This document shows, piece by piece, positions 56,201 to 63,500 of a stretch of 64,000 bases of DNA. Origin of the DNA: JAVWJP01 sp036638975 (GTDB taxonomy: Bacteria > Bacillota > Clostridia > Oscillospirales > Ruminococcaceae); contig JAVWJP010000004.1 of assembly GCA_036638975.1 (NCBI GenBank), positions 67,268 to 131,267 on the forward strand. The letters are read 5' to 3'. Under the pieces are notes generated by a model. It was not told the DNA's origin. It ran no database searches and saw nothing but the letters and a program-made list of their open reading frames with translations. Each line of letters opens with the position of its first letter. Positions within the stretch are counted from its first letter, which is position 1. The translations under genes and the position numbers were made by a program.

Positions 56201-56738
56201 GCTGGAACCTGTCCACATCAAAGCGGAGAAAAGCAAAGCGCTCATTAGGGTTTAAATCAAGCATTTTGCGTGTAGCGTCAAAAAATTTTGCCTTATTATA
56301 AATGCCTGTAAGGGCATCGTATTCGGCTAAATATTTAAGCTGTTTAAGCGCGGAGAGCTGGCTTCGTTCAATGGCATTTTTAAGCCTGAACATTACAATT
56401 TCGGCATCATACGGCTTTGAAACAAAGTCCCACGCGCCAAGCGCAAGCGCCTTTTTTTCGTTAGCCTTGCTACCATCGCCGGTTATTACAACAACAGGCA
56501 AATTAGTGTAACGTATGTCGTTTTTAAGCAATTTTAAAATATCGTAGCCGTCAATGACGGGCATAACAAGGTCAAGCATAACAGCAGAAAATTCAGCACT
56601 ATGTTCTTCAAGCAAATGCAGCGCTTCCTGCCCGTCAGATGCCTCCAGCACTCTGTATTCATCATTTAATATTTCTACCAGTGCCGCTCTGCTGACGATA
56701 CTGTCATCAACGACTAAAATTGTTTTTACCGAAGCCAT
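53238..56738 (-). CDS. Multidomain REC-GGDEF-EAL-PAS-REC-GGDEF-PAS c-di-GMP signalling protein
   Basis: A 1,166-residue cytoplasmic protein. Domains: receiver 1 (6-120, Asp56, Lys108); a degenerate GGDEF (135-290) whose active site reads RIESD at 215-219; an intact EAL phosphodiesterase (310-555, EALVRW at 339, LELTES, DDFGSGYSS at 460); PAS-like region (575-700); receiver 2 (722-838, Asp771); a canonical GGDEF cyclase (862-1012, GGDEF at 934-938); and a C-terminal PAS-like domain (1030-1140) with a CEFC pair. It could both make and break c-di-GMP under control of two phosphorylation sites. No kinase gene is adjacent. GGAGG ahead of ATG. Confidence 0.93.
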   Translation of the reverse strand: MASVKTILVVDDSIVSRAALVEILNDEYRVLEASDGQEALHLLEEHSAEFSAVMLDLVMPVIDGYDILKLLKNDIRYTNLPVVVITGDGSKANEKKALALGAWDFVSKPYDAEIVMFRLKNAIERSQLSALKQLKYLAEYDALTGIYNKAKFFDATRKMLDLNPNERFAFLRFDVDRFQLINSFFGTAEGDKLLIYISEHMAEDALKCTKSSYGRIESDIVGLCIPYDEDKVIGMVRQSKKTLAKFNLNYDIVPSIGIYIIDDPSISVEEMYNRATLAAKTCKGNYVEFYAFYNESMSAAIAAEQEITNEMNFALENEQFEVYLQPQYNIHTNLPCGAEALVRWIHPKKGIISPGEFIPVFERNGFITKLDHYVWEQACKCLHNWKIQGIKPYPISINISRVNVYNPNLVESLLLLVNIYQIEPQLLHLELTESAYTDNPAAMKKVMTQLQKYGFTIMMDDFGSGYSSLALLKDIVIDILKIDMLFLSKTDIPGRGENIIASVIRMAKWLNIPVIAEGAETAEQVDFLRSVGCDYVQGYYFARPMPIPDYEKLCKNLYSGGKMLTDKKRDNYHYDDLFAFNAEIKSLFGNALQAAAIYEFSDNRVEIIRVNEAYYALLGHSDMLANAPEVMSLVGEEYRNLLLSAFYNCAITKSTAECEYVRSRVGAESIWLHTKLSYASTAGNKHIIIGELTDITLHKEVDNELQRYREAWLEGSHNTRTVLIVDDSEINRSILKKILQNKFLFLEAENGAEAIKILQENEEHVDLILLDINMPVMDGKEFLRYKKKFTELDSIPVIMVTGDDSTELQSSTFSLGANDYIVKPFIPTVVTRRVSNVLEANHRFKEMVREYNEMSAQIKTDIMTGLVNRVSAQKIILQRLEHTGETCAMIIFDIDNFKKINDTYGHNYGDKVICAVADKLRQHFNNRDVIVRMGGDEFAVFISNIKNIGDVEKKAHQLCKSLRDINIDGNNADISCSIGISVSDKHTHSFDLLYNNAGKALYNSRCRGRNIVSVYGEESVATSITKWMNDAESVLDVVKDIIYVCEKDTYEFIYANNSLCEFMGVDRYECRGKKCYEVLMHRTKPCEFCSMSKMEEGKMYTRLFRMPNESQVFLMHGRNIKRNGITIHLEVAVDVTDIESKSLIWSEVKGYNDKSGAEDDVIVPNY

Positions 56739-56939
56739 TTTACAGTAACCTCCTATTCACAATTGTAATATATTATGGCAAAAAACCATTTATTTGTAAT
56801 TTGATACTTCATTTAACATTAGGCATATTTTTATTATACCATATTATGTATAACTTTAAAAGAATTTGTTTACAAAAACCGAAAAATAGTTTTTTATGCT
56901 CTTTTATTTGACAAATATATACAATTGATAAATAGGAAA

Positions 56940-56961
56940 GGGAACGGTCAAGACCGTTCCC
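56940..56961 (-). terminator. Hairpin terminator after the SH3b/ricin gene
   Basis: Perfect ten-base stem GGGAACGGTC / GACCGTTCCC with a two-base loop, five bases after the stop, followed by a short T-rich tract. The 228 bases from here to the signalling gene hold only that gene's promoter region. Confidence 0.65.
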
Positions 56962-56966
56962 TACTA

Positions 56967-58259
56967 TTATTTCGCAAATTCAAAAATAAATTTGTAGTTT
57001 AGATTTCCTGTATTATAGGTGCTGGTTAAATCCCATGAGATAATGGAAGTGCCGTCCTCCTTTTGCTGCCCGCAGGTGTTTAGGCATTGGGCTCTGTTTT
57101 CGGTACTGCTTACATAAGCCATTTGCCCGTTAGAGATATACCAATAGTAGGGCTCGCTTCGGGTAATAAGGGGGCTGCCGTTGATTGCCATGCCGTCCAT
57201 AGCCAAATATCTGCCGTCCGCTGTCTGAATAGTATAGCAGCGACCGGACCAATCTGTCCTAATATAGGTGATTTTAAAGCTCTGCGGCGCGCCGCCGCGA
57301 AGCTCACCATGTCCGTCGGCGTTAATGTTAAGGTAAGGGTGGCTGCCTTTTTCGCCCAGCGCGGTTTGTATGGTATAGGTGCCGCTGACAATGCAGAATA
57401 TCCCCTCCCAGCTCTTTCCCGGGTCATTTGCCTTGGCAGTGGCGGCGTACTGCCGCAGGTTGTAGTCCTTCGCCCAACACGACAGCTTGCCGTACATCAC
57501 CATTAGCTGTTCCTCGGTGCATGGGGCATTAGCGCTTGTATCGCCGCCTATTTCCAAACTATCAATCAGCTTCTTGGTGACGGTGGTGCGGGGTGAGCTA
57601 TAGCCATACTCCGGTGTGCAGTTATACCTATTGTCATATGCCATAAGCTTTATCATGGTGTCCACCGCCTCGCCATAGGTGGCAATGTCGTTAGGGCGAA
57701 ATCTACCCCTAGGAACCACCCCCCAACGAGCAAGGTAGTTTGCATAGCGGTCGTCAGTGTCCGTCAGCGGCTGTTCAACCCCCTTTAGAACAACGGCGTA
57801 GTCACTTAGGCGAACCTCTGAGCTGTAAAGTGTTACCATCATCATTATCATCATATCCGCCATTTTAAGCCGCGTAATAGGCTTGGTGTAGTCGTTCTTC
57901 ACATCAGGAAATTCTGATTTCAGACCAACATATCCCCCGTTCATGCCGTTTATCCACGACTGAGCCCACTCGGAGCACACAACGTCAGGTGCATCCACCG
58001 ACTTGAGCTTATCCGCCCATACGTACACAGAGTAACCGTTCCACTTAACCTTAGCGTAGCCGCCCTGATCGTAATCTAACACCTCTAAAATAGTACCTCT
58101 GGGAATATTGCCGACTATACTGCCGTCCTCCTCGGCGCGGAATGGTGCACCGCGATCTGTCACTACTTTATAGAGCGGCTCGGCGGCAAATGCAGTCGTG
58201 GGCAGTATGGTCAGTGCCATACAAACGGTGAGCAAGATGCTTATCAGCTTTTTTCTCAT
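56967..58259 (-). CDS. Secreted SH3b / SLH-like / ricin-type lectin protein
   Basis: A 430-residue exported protein. Signal peptide (KKLISILLTVCMALTILPTTAFAA), then an SH3b domain (about 30-90: GAPFRAEEDGSIVGNIPRGTILEVL, YAKVKWNGYSVYVWADKL), a region with SLH-like patterns (SEWAQSWINGM, ITRLKMADMMIMMM, RWGVVPRGRFRPNDIATYGEAVDTMIKL; about 95-270) and a C-terminal beta-trefoil lectin-like domain (GTYTIQTAL, YLNINADGHGEL, RCYTIQTADGRYLAMDG). It should bind cell wall and sugars outside the cell. ATG 58259 has AAGGA upstream; the frame runs 27 codons further into the leader. Confidence 0.85.
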   Translation of the reverse strand: MRKKLISILLTVCMALTILPTTAFAAEPLYKVVTDRGAPFRAEEDGSIVGNIPRGTILEVLDYDQGGYAKVKWNGYSVYVWADKLKSVDAPDVVCSEWAQSWINGMNGGYVGLKSEFPDVKNDYTKPITRLKMADMMIMMMVTLYSSEVRLSDYAVVLKGVEQPLTDTDDRYANYLARWGVVPRGRFRPNDIATYGEAVDTMIKLMAYDNRYNCTPEYGYSSPRTTVTKKLIDSLEIGGDTSANAPCTEEQLMVMYGKLSCWAKDYNLRQYAATAKANDPGKSWEGIFCIVSGTYTIQTALGEKGSHPYLNINADGHGELRGGAPQSFKITYIRTDWSGRCYTIQTADGRYLAMDGMAINGSPLITRSEPYYWYISNGQMAYVSSTENRAQCLNTCGQQKEDGTSIISWDLTSTYNTGNLNYKFIFEFAK

Positions 58260-58290
58260 GTTTTCTTCGTCCTTTCCGTTTTTACTTACT

Positions 58291-58387
58291 TGCACCTCAA
58301 ACGGTGCTTTGCCGATGGTGCAGGTTAATTCTCTCCGCATTGCCGCCTATAGGTAGCCCGAAAGTCTGCTTTTCGCCTGTACCATCG
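58291..58387 (-). promoter_or_regulatory. Structured leader with two competing helices
   Basis: Read on the minus strand, CGATGGTACAGG (58387-58376) pairs with CCTGCACCATCG (58324-58313), 11 of 12 positions, enclosing a CGAAA/TTTCG hairpin. The 3' arm can instead pair with GGTGCA at 58296-58291 through TGCACC (58322-58317) with an inner CGG/CCG pair. The two folds exclude each other and lie about 20 bases before the ribosome binding site. It looks like a cis-regulatory RNA; I cannot match it to a known class. Confidence 0.45.
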
Positions 58388-58669
58388 AATATTAAATTTG
58401 TAATTATATTAATAGCACAAATTTTTCTTCAAAAACTGTTTTTGGCGCGAAATACGCTTTTAACTGCCCGAATAGTAAAATGGTTTATTTTTTGTGATAT
58501 AAATAAATTCTTAATTTTCTATATTTACATATCTCCATTGTTCGTGCTTCCAAATCCACCGTTGTGCAAAAGCTTCTCCTCTATGAACAATAGTCAAAGT
58601 CTTTCGTTATCCGCTGTCATTGGTCAGTTTAAATTGAATAATAATATACTTCTATTTTACCATTTTATA
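58388..58669. other. A+T-rich spacer between divergent units
   Basis: No gene, RNA or strong repeat is visible here. It presumably holds the minus-strand promoter for the secreted SH3b protein and the upstream region of the tRNA promoter. Confidence 0.6.
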
Positions 58670-58698
58670 TTGACTTGCAAAGCTCTCTGTGGTACAAT
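58670..58698 (+). promoter_or_regulatory. Promoter of the tRNA-Ser genes
   Basis: TTGACT, 17 bases, TACAAT, 19 bases before the first tRNA. Confidence 0.8.
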
Positions 58699-58716
58699 AA
58701 TACTCGCCGTGTAAAT

Positions 58717-58803
58717 GGAGAGGTGTCCGAGTGGTTTAAGGAGCTAGTCTTGAAAACTAGTGACTCGCAAGAGCCGTGGGTTCGAATCCCACCCTCTCCG
58801 CCA
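58717..58803 (+). tRNA. tRNA-Ser(UGA), CCA encoded
   Basis: Acceptor stem GGAGAGG / CCTCTCC, D-arm with GTGGTTTAAGG, anticodon loop CTTGAAA in a CTAGT/ACTAG stem (anticodon TGA), a long class II variable arm, T-arm GGGTTCGAATCCC, discriminator G and an encoded CCA. Confidence 0.97.
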
Positions 58804-58904
58804 AATGCAGAACGATGTCGCTAAAAGGATAAGATTAGAAAGCTCTGCAAAACCCGCAAAATTTGTAAAACAGCCTATACCGCATACGCAAAATTAAACA
58901 ATAC

Positions 58905-58995
58905 GGAGATGTACCCAAGTTGGTGAAGGGGCTCCCCTGCTAAGGGAGTAGGTCCGGAAACGGGCGCGAGAGTTCGAGTCTCTCCATCTCCGCCA
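58905..58995 (+). tRNA. tRNA-Ser(GCU), CCA encoded
   Basis: Acceptor stem GGAGATG / CATCTCC, anticodon loop CTGCTAA in a CTCCC/GGGAG stem (anticodon GCT), long variable arm, T-arm GAGTTCGAGTCTC, discriminator G and encoded CCA. It lies about 100 bases after the tRNA-Ser(UGA) gene and shares its promoter. Confidence 0.97.
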
Positions 58996-59057
58996 TATGA
59001 ACTGGCGGCAGTATATTGGACACTTTTTATTAGAAAGTCCAATAGCTGCCGCTATTT

Positions 59058-60188
59058 CTATGCCATAAAATAGGCTGCTTCAACTTGATTTGGCGTTTTG
59101 TAGCCAAGTCGTTGGTGTGGTCTATCATTGTTAAAGAACTGTATGTATTCCTCAATGGATGCGCGCAGTTCTTCTTTTGTTCTATAAAAATGTCTGGAAG
59201 TTTCCTCAGCTTTAATCGTTCTAAAAAATGATTCTGCCACAGCGTTATCGTATGGGCAGCCGGGCTTAGAAAAAGACTGTTTTATCTTGTGATTACGCAA
59301 AAGTTTGCGGAATTTGTAAGCAGTATACTGTGCACCTTGATCGCTGTGAAACAGCAGGTCTTCATCCGGTTTGCGGTTGTCATAAGCCAGCCTAAAGGTG
59401 GTAATAACAAGATCAACCTCACAGCCATCTGATAACTCATAGGCAATGACTTTCCTCGAAAAAAGGTCTATAATGGTGCAAAGATAGAAACACAAGTCAC
59501 CAGCCTTTAAAAGCGTAATATCGCTCACCCAAACCTTATTTGGCTGCGTTTGCGTAAACTGTTGACGAAGTCTGTTATTGCGATAAGGACGAGATGGAAC
59601 ATCAACAGGGCGTGGTGCGTTTGGTGCAGTTACGCAGATGAGGTTCATTTCAGACATCAGTCGCACAATGCGTTCTGGACTTACTGTAAAGCCTTGCACC
59701 CTTAGTTTTACACGGATTTTCTTGGAGCCAATGCGACCCTTACAGTCTTCAAAAACCTGAAGAATAGCTGGCTTTAAAATCTCGTCCTCTTGTTGAATTT
59801 GTGTTTTTTCGGGGCGTCGCCGCTGATAATGATAGAAAGTTGAACGCATCACGCCAAGCGTTTCACAAGCGGCATGAACACCGTATTTTTCGTGCAACTT
59901 CATAATGGCTTCGAGTTTCTGCGGTAGTGGTGAATTGATAGCACATTCACTCTGTTCCCAAATTGCTAATTTCATCTCCAACTTTTTAATGTGCTTTTCA
60001 AGCAGATAAATTTGCGTTGGCGTACAAGTCTCACCGGATGGTCGTTTAACTTCTGCAAGGCTATGAATCCATGTGTATATGGTGCTTGGTGGCACGGCAA
60101 ATTCACTACTCAGATTGGAAACGCTTTGTCCGTTTTGATATAATTCGATAAGTTTTTGCTTTTGGTCTGTTGTATATCGTTTGTCCAT
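59058..60188 (-). CDS. IS3-family transposase, single fused frame
   Basis: A 376-residue transposase. N-terminal helix-turn-helix (TTDQKQKLIELYQNGQSVSNL, PPSTIYTWI) and leucine-rich helix, then a HTH_21-like linker (KLHEKYGVHAACETLGVMRSTFYHY) and an rve DDE integrase core with Asp223 (VSDITLL), Asp283 (FHSDQGAQY) and Glu319 (NAVAESFFRTIKAEE). Most IS3 elements make this product by frameshifting between orfA and orfB; here both parts are in one continuous frame. All catalytic residues are present, so it looks active. Confidence 0.94.
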   Translation of the reverse strand: MDKRYTTDQKQKLIELYQNGQSVSNLSSEFAVPPSTIYTWIHSLAEVKRPSGETCTPTQIYLLEKHIKKLEMKLAIWEQSECAINSPLPQKLEAIMKLHEKYGVHAACETLGVMRSTFYHYQRRRPEKTQIQQEDEILKPAILQVFEDCKGRIGSKKIRVKLRVQGFTVSPERIVRLMSEMNLICVTAPNAPRPVDVPSRPYRNNRLRQQFTQTQPNKVWVSDITLLKAGDLCFYLCTIIDLFSRKVIAYELSDGCEVDLVITTFRLAYDNRKPDEDLLFHSDQGAQYTAYKFRKLLRNHKIKQSFSKPGCPYDNAVAESFFRTIKAEETSRHFYRTKEELRASIEEYIQFFNNDRPHQRLGYKTPNQVEAAYFMA

Positions 60189-60190
60189 AG

Positions 60191-60226
60191 AATGATACCT
60201 CCTAAATGCTTGTGTAAGGTATCATT
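60191..60226 (-). promoter_or_regulatory. Hairpin overlapping the transposase ribosome binding site
   Basis: Perfect nine-base inverted repeat AATGATACC...GGTATCATT separated by 18 bases, in which the AGGAGG of the transposase (complement of 60198-60203) begins within one arm. A transcript entering from outside would fold and hide the start region. Confidence 0.6.
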
Positions 60227-60251
60227 GTAGCATAAACAAATGAGAGTGTCA

Positions 60252-60598
60252 TATTAACAGAATATCTATCATTTTATAGGATAAATATGGTATGATTAGC
60301 TAGATAATAAGGCGATAAAAAGACATGAAGGATAGATCAATTACACCTATACCCGCCAATCTATCAAATATTCCGATCATAGATAACCTCATTCCGTGTG
60401 GTCGCTTACTGCAGAGCCAACACTGGTTATTATTCCGAATAAAGCCGAAGCCATCCTAATGATATTTGACTTGCGACTGCAAGCACACTCGCTATTGGTT
60501 ACAGAATTTATGATGTGGTTGAATCCAGAGTATAAGACAAATTTATTGGAAGCAATAAGTATTAAAATGTTTTAATATCGAAAGCAAGGAGTGTACAC
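60252..60598. other. Spacer between IS and the STAND NTPase gene, with a possible gene remnant
   Basis: A+T-rich stretch. A short frame on the plus strand (60396-60575, GTG start, 59 codons, ending MMWLNPEYKTNLLEAISIKMF) has no ribosome binding site and is probably a decayed fragment or chance. TATGAT near 60290 could be a -10 for the downstream gene. AAGGAG at 60586-60591 is the RBS of that gene. Confidence 0.4.
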
Positions 60599-63500
60599 AT
60601 GGAAACATTAGTTGGCATTATAACAAACGTTTTTTCAAGCTTTTTATATGACGGAGTAGCTGTTTGGAAAGACAAAAAGGCTGTGCAGGCCTTTCAAGAT
60701 GATTTAATTCAATGGGCTATTGACTTTGAAAAGAGCCACGATGGGACAATTGTAACTCAAGGAATATTTTATAGTTATATAGTTAATCATCGTGTCCTTC
60801 TCAATGTTTTTGAATATGTAGTTAATATCCACATGGAAAATCAGAACGAAGCAGACTATATCTCTGCTCAAAAACAGCAATTATGCAAGGCGTTAGAGTC
60901 AGAATCGCACAAAATATCCGTCGCTGATAAATATATTATTAATGAATTTTTTCAAAGCATTTTAAATAAATGCAAGGCATTTGTTAACAGTGGAATCCAG
61001 CCGCATGATAGAGCTATTTTCTATGTGCTTATGCAACAGAGTTTTGACATTCATACTATTAGCAAAATAATGCAAAGCAATGCCGAAACAGATATAATCC
61101 TTCAAGCGGAACTACTCGAAATAAAAGATGAGCTTTTAATCATCCATCAAGTGATTCATCAGCAAAAAGGATTGAATATTTCCGATGAGTGGTTTATAAA
61201 CCAAAATCGTGAACAAATCAAAAATCTGGGTAATCGGTATATGCCTGAGTTAAATGTGCCTCTTGAAATAAGCAAGGTTTTTGACGGTCTAGCTATAAAT
61301 GAGGATTTTTTAAACCGATTTAGAACCATTAGTGATAATTTGTTAATAAAACTTCGCGCATTAAGAATGCAGGAAGTAAGTAGTGACATAGATTGCATAT
61401 CATTACTCATTACGGAATTTTTGTCTAGCCAACCGAAATCTCTCAATACAGATAAATTGTTGCCCTTATTAAACAAAGTATTAGAATCCTTAAGCAAAGA
61501 ACTTTCCAAGCTGTATTCGCTGCTAGACTTGACAGATAGAGAAACAAAAGGCCAAAACCTTCAACACAGTATTTATCTAATCCAAGATAGTTATGGTTTG
61601 CTTGAAGAATATATTTCTTATTTAGATTCTGCCGAAATAAAAGCTGTTAATAAGCCGTATATTCTGATTGATGGGAAGGGTGGTATTGGAAAATCACATT
61701 TGCTGGCAGATGCTATTCAAAGCAGAACAGCAAACAATAACAAGTCCTTACTGCTCTTAGGCCAACATTTTTCTGGCCATAAACATCCTCTTCAAGAAAT
61801 GCTGGATATTTTATCAATAGATTGTGATATGGATTGTTTTCTAGAGCACTTGAATAGTATGGCCGAGAATGAAAGTTCTAGAATTATTATTTTTATAGAT
61901 GCCTTAAACGAGGGAAATGGCAAAACGATTTGGAAAAATCATCTTTGCGGTATAGTGGAAAAATTAAAAAGATTTTCTTGGATTGGGCTTGTGATGACAA
62001 TTAGGTCTGAGTATACTGCATCTCTTTTTTCGGATAACAGTTACTTAATGGAGGAATTAGTACAGTTAACCCACGTTGGATTTAACACTATTGAGTATAG
62101 AGCGATTAAAAAATATTTCGATTTCTATAAAGTAGTGTATTCAAGTGTGCCTTTTGCCAACCATGAGTTTAGCAATCCGCTTTTCCTAAGGCTGTTCTGT
62201 GAAGGGCAACGTGATCGCACAGTTAATATAAATCAATTACAAATTTCTGAGGTTTATAACAGCTATATTACAACTGTTAATCGCAGAGTAGCTGCCGCAT
62301 GTGGGTACAACCAGCGCTACGATGTTGTCAGAAAAGTAATTGATGAAATGGTGCGGTTTAAATTTAAAAACAACTTGGGCAATAATTACATTCCACAAGA
62401 TAGAACTTTAGAAATGATTCTTGAAATACAAAGTAAATATCAGTGCAAAACTGATCTTTTAGAGCAATTGCTCGCTGAGGGCGTTTTGACGCAGAATATT
62501 AGCTTTGACAACTCTGAATATTTATATGTGACATATGAAAAGCTTGAAGATTATTTGTTCGCTGAAATGCTTGTACAGGAAATGCAAGAGGTGGGTATTG
62601 AGGCTTTTAGAGGAGCAAATGAATCTCTTATATGGAATAAAGATATTCTGGAGTGCCTTGCCATTGTACTTGCCCAAAAGACTGAGTATGAAATTTTTGA
62701 TATTTTTGAGAAATCAAATGGGAATACACGATATGCGTTCATAGAAAGTCTGAAGTGGAGAACCTCGCAAACGATAACACAAAATTCATTAGAGTACATT
62801 AATCAAAACATTTTGCAAAAAGGCCATTCATTAATTCACTTTTTTGCAACACTGATTCTACTATCAACAAAAGAAGAATCCCGACTTAATGCAGATAAAA
62901 CTGTAGAATACATGCTTCGGTTTCCTATGCCAGATAGAGATGCATACTTCATCCCAATATTTGACGAAATTTTTGATATAGAAGGGTCTTCTATTAACAA
63001 ACTAATTGATTGGGCATTGACTCCTAACGAAGCTAATGTTTCAAAAGAAACCATTCGTCTTGCAGCGCAAATGCTCTGCATGTTTCTAATTTCGTCAAAT
63101 AGGCATTTGAGGGATAAATCTACAAAAGCTTTAGTTTCTTTGCTTAAAGGACACATTGAGGTGCTTATACAGTTGATTGAACGCTTCTCCACTGTAGACG
63201 ATCCATATGTTGCGGAACGTCTATATGCGGTAGCGTTTGGGTGTGTGGTATCGGAAACAAACGAAAATAGGATGAAGGATCTAGCGGGATTTGTTTATGA
63301 AAATATATTTCAACAGGAAATAGTGTATCCCAATATTTTGCTACGTGATTATGCAAAGAGCATAATAGACTTTGTTCAATACCGCCTTTTAGAATTTAAT
63401 TTTGATTTATCCAAAATACAGCCACCATATAACACGACTTTCCCTGATGTTCCTACTGACGAATATATTAAAAAGCTTGAATACGACTATAAAAGCGAAG

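Larger units (their letters stand above)
59017..60251 (-). mobile_element. Complete IS3-family insertion sequence
   Basis: The element starts TGGACACTTTTTATTAG on one side and (on the other strand) TGACACTCTCATTTG on the other, an imperfect terminal inverted repeat beginning with TG as in IS3 elements. It is flanked by TAT on both sides (59014-59016 and 60252-60254), a 3-bp target duplication. It carries one intact transposase gene. The ends are called by eye; the one-base offset in the repeat makes them certain only to a base or two. Confidence 0.8.

Noticed and set aside
53238..56738. Treating the large signalling protein as a fusion created by sequencing error
   Set aside because: The frame is continuous over 1,166 codons with complete domains and sensible linkers, so a natural multidomain protein is the simpler reading.
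58261..58340. 27 extra in-frame codons before the SH3b protein
   Set aside because: They would precede a clear signal peptide, and the DNA there is occupied by the structured leader; AAGGA before ATG 58259 supports the shorter protein.
58260..58395. c-di-GMP-I (GEMM) or lysine riboswitch before the SH3b gene
   Set aside because: Short look-alikes (CGGCAAAGC; GAGGTGC...AGTAA) occur, but the rest of either consensus is absent and there is too little space for a lysine riboswitch. Kept only as an unclassified structured leader.
60396..60575. 59-codon frame between the IS and the Avs-like gene
   Set aside because: No ribosome binding site, no recognisable domain, GTG start chosen only because the frame is open. 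Reported as a possible remnant, not as a gene.
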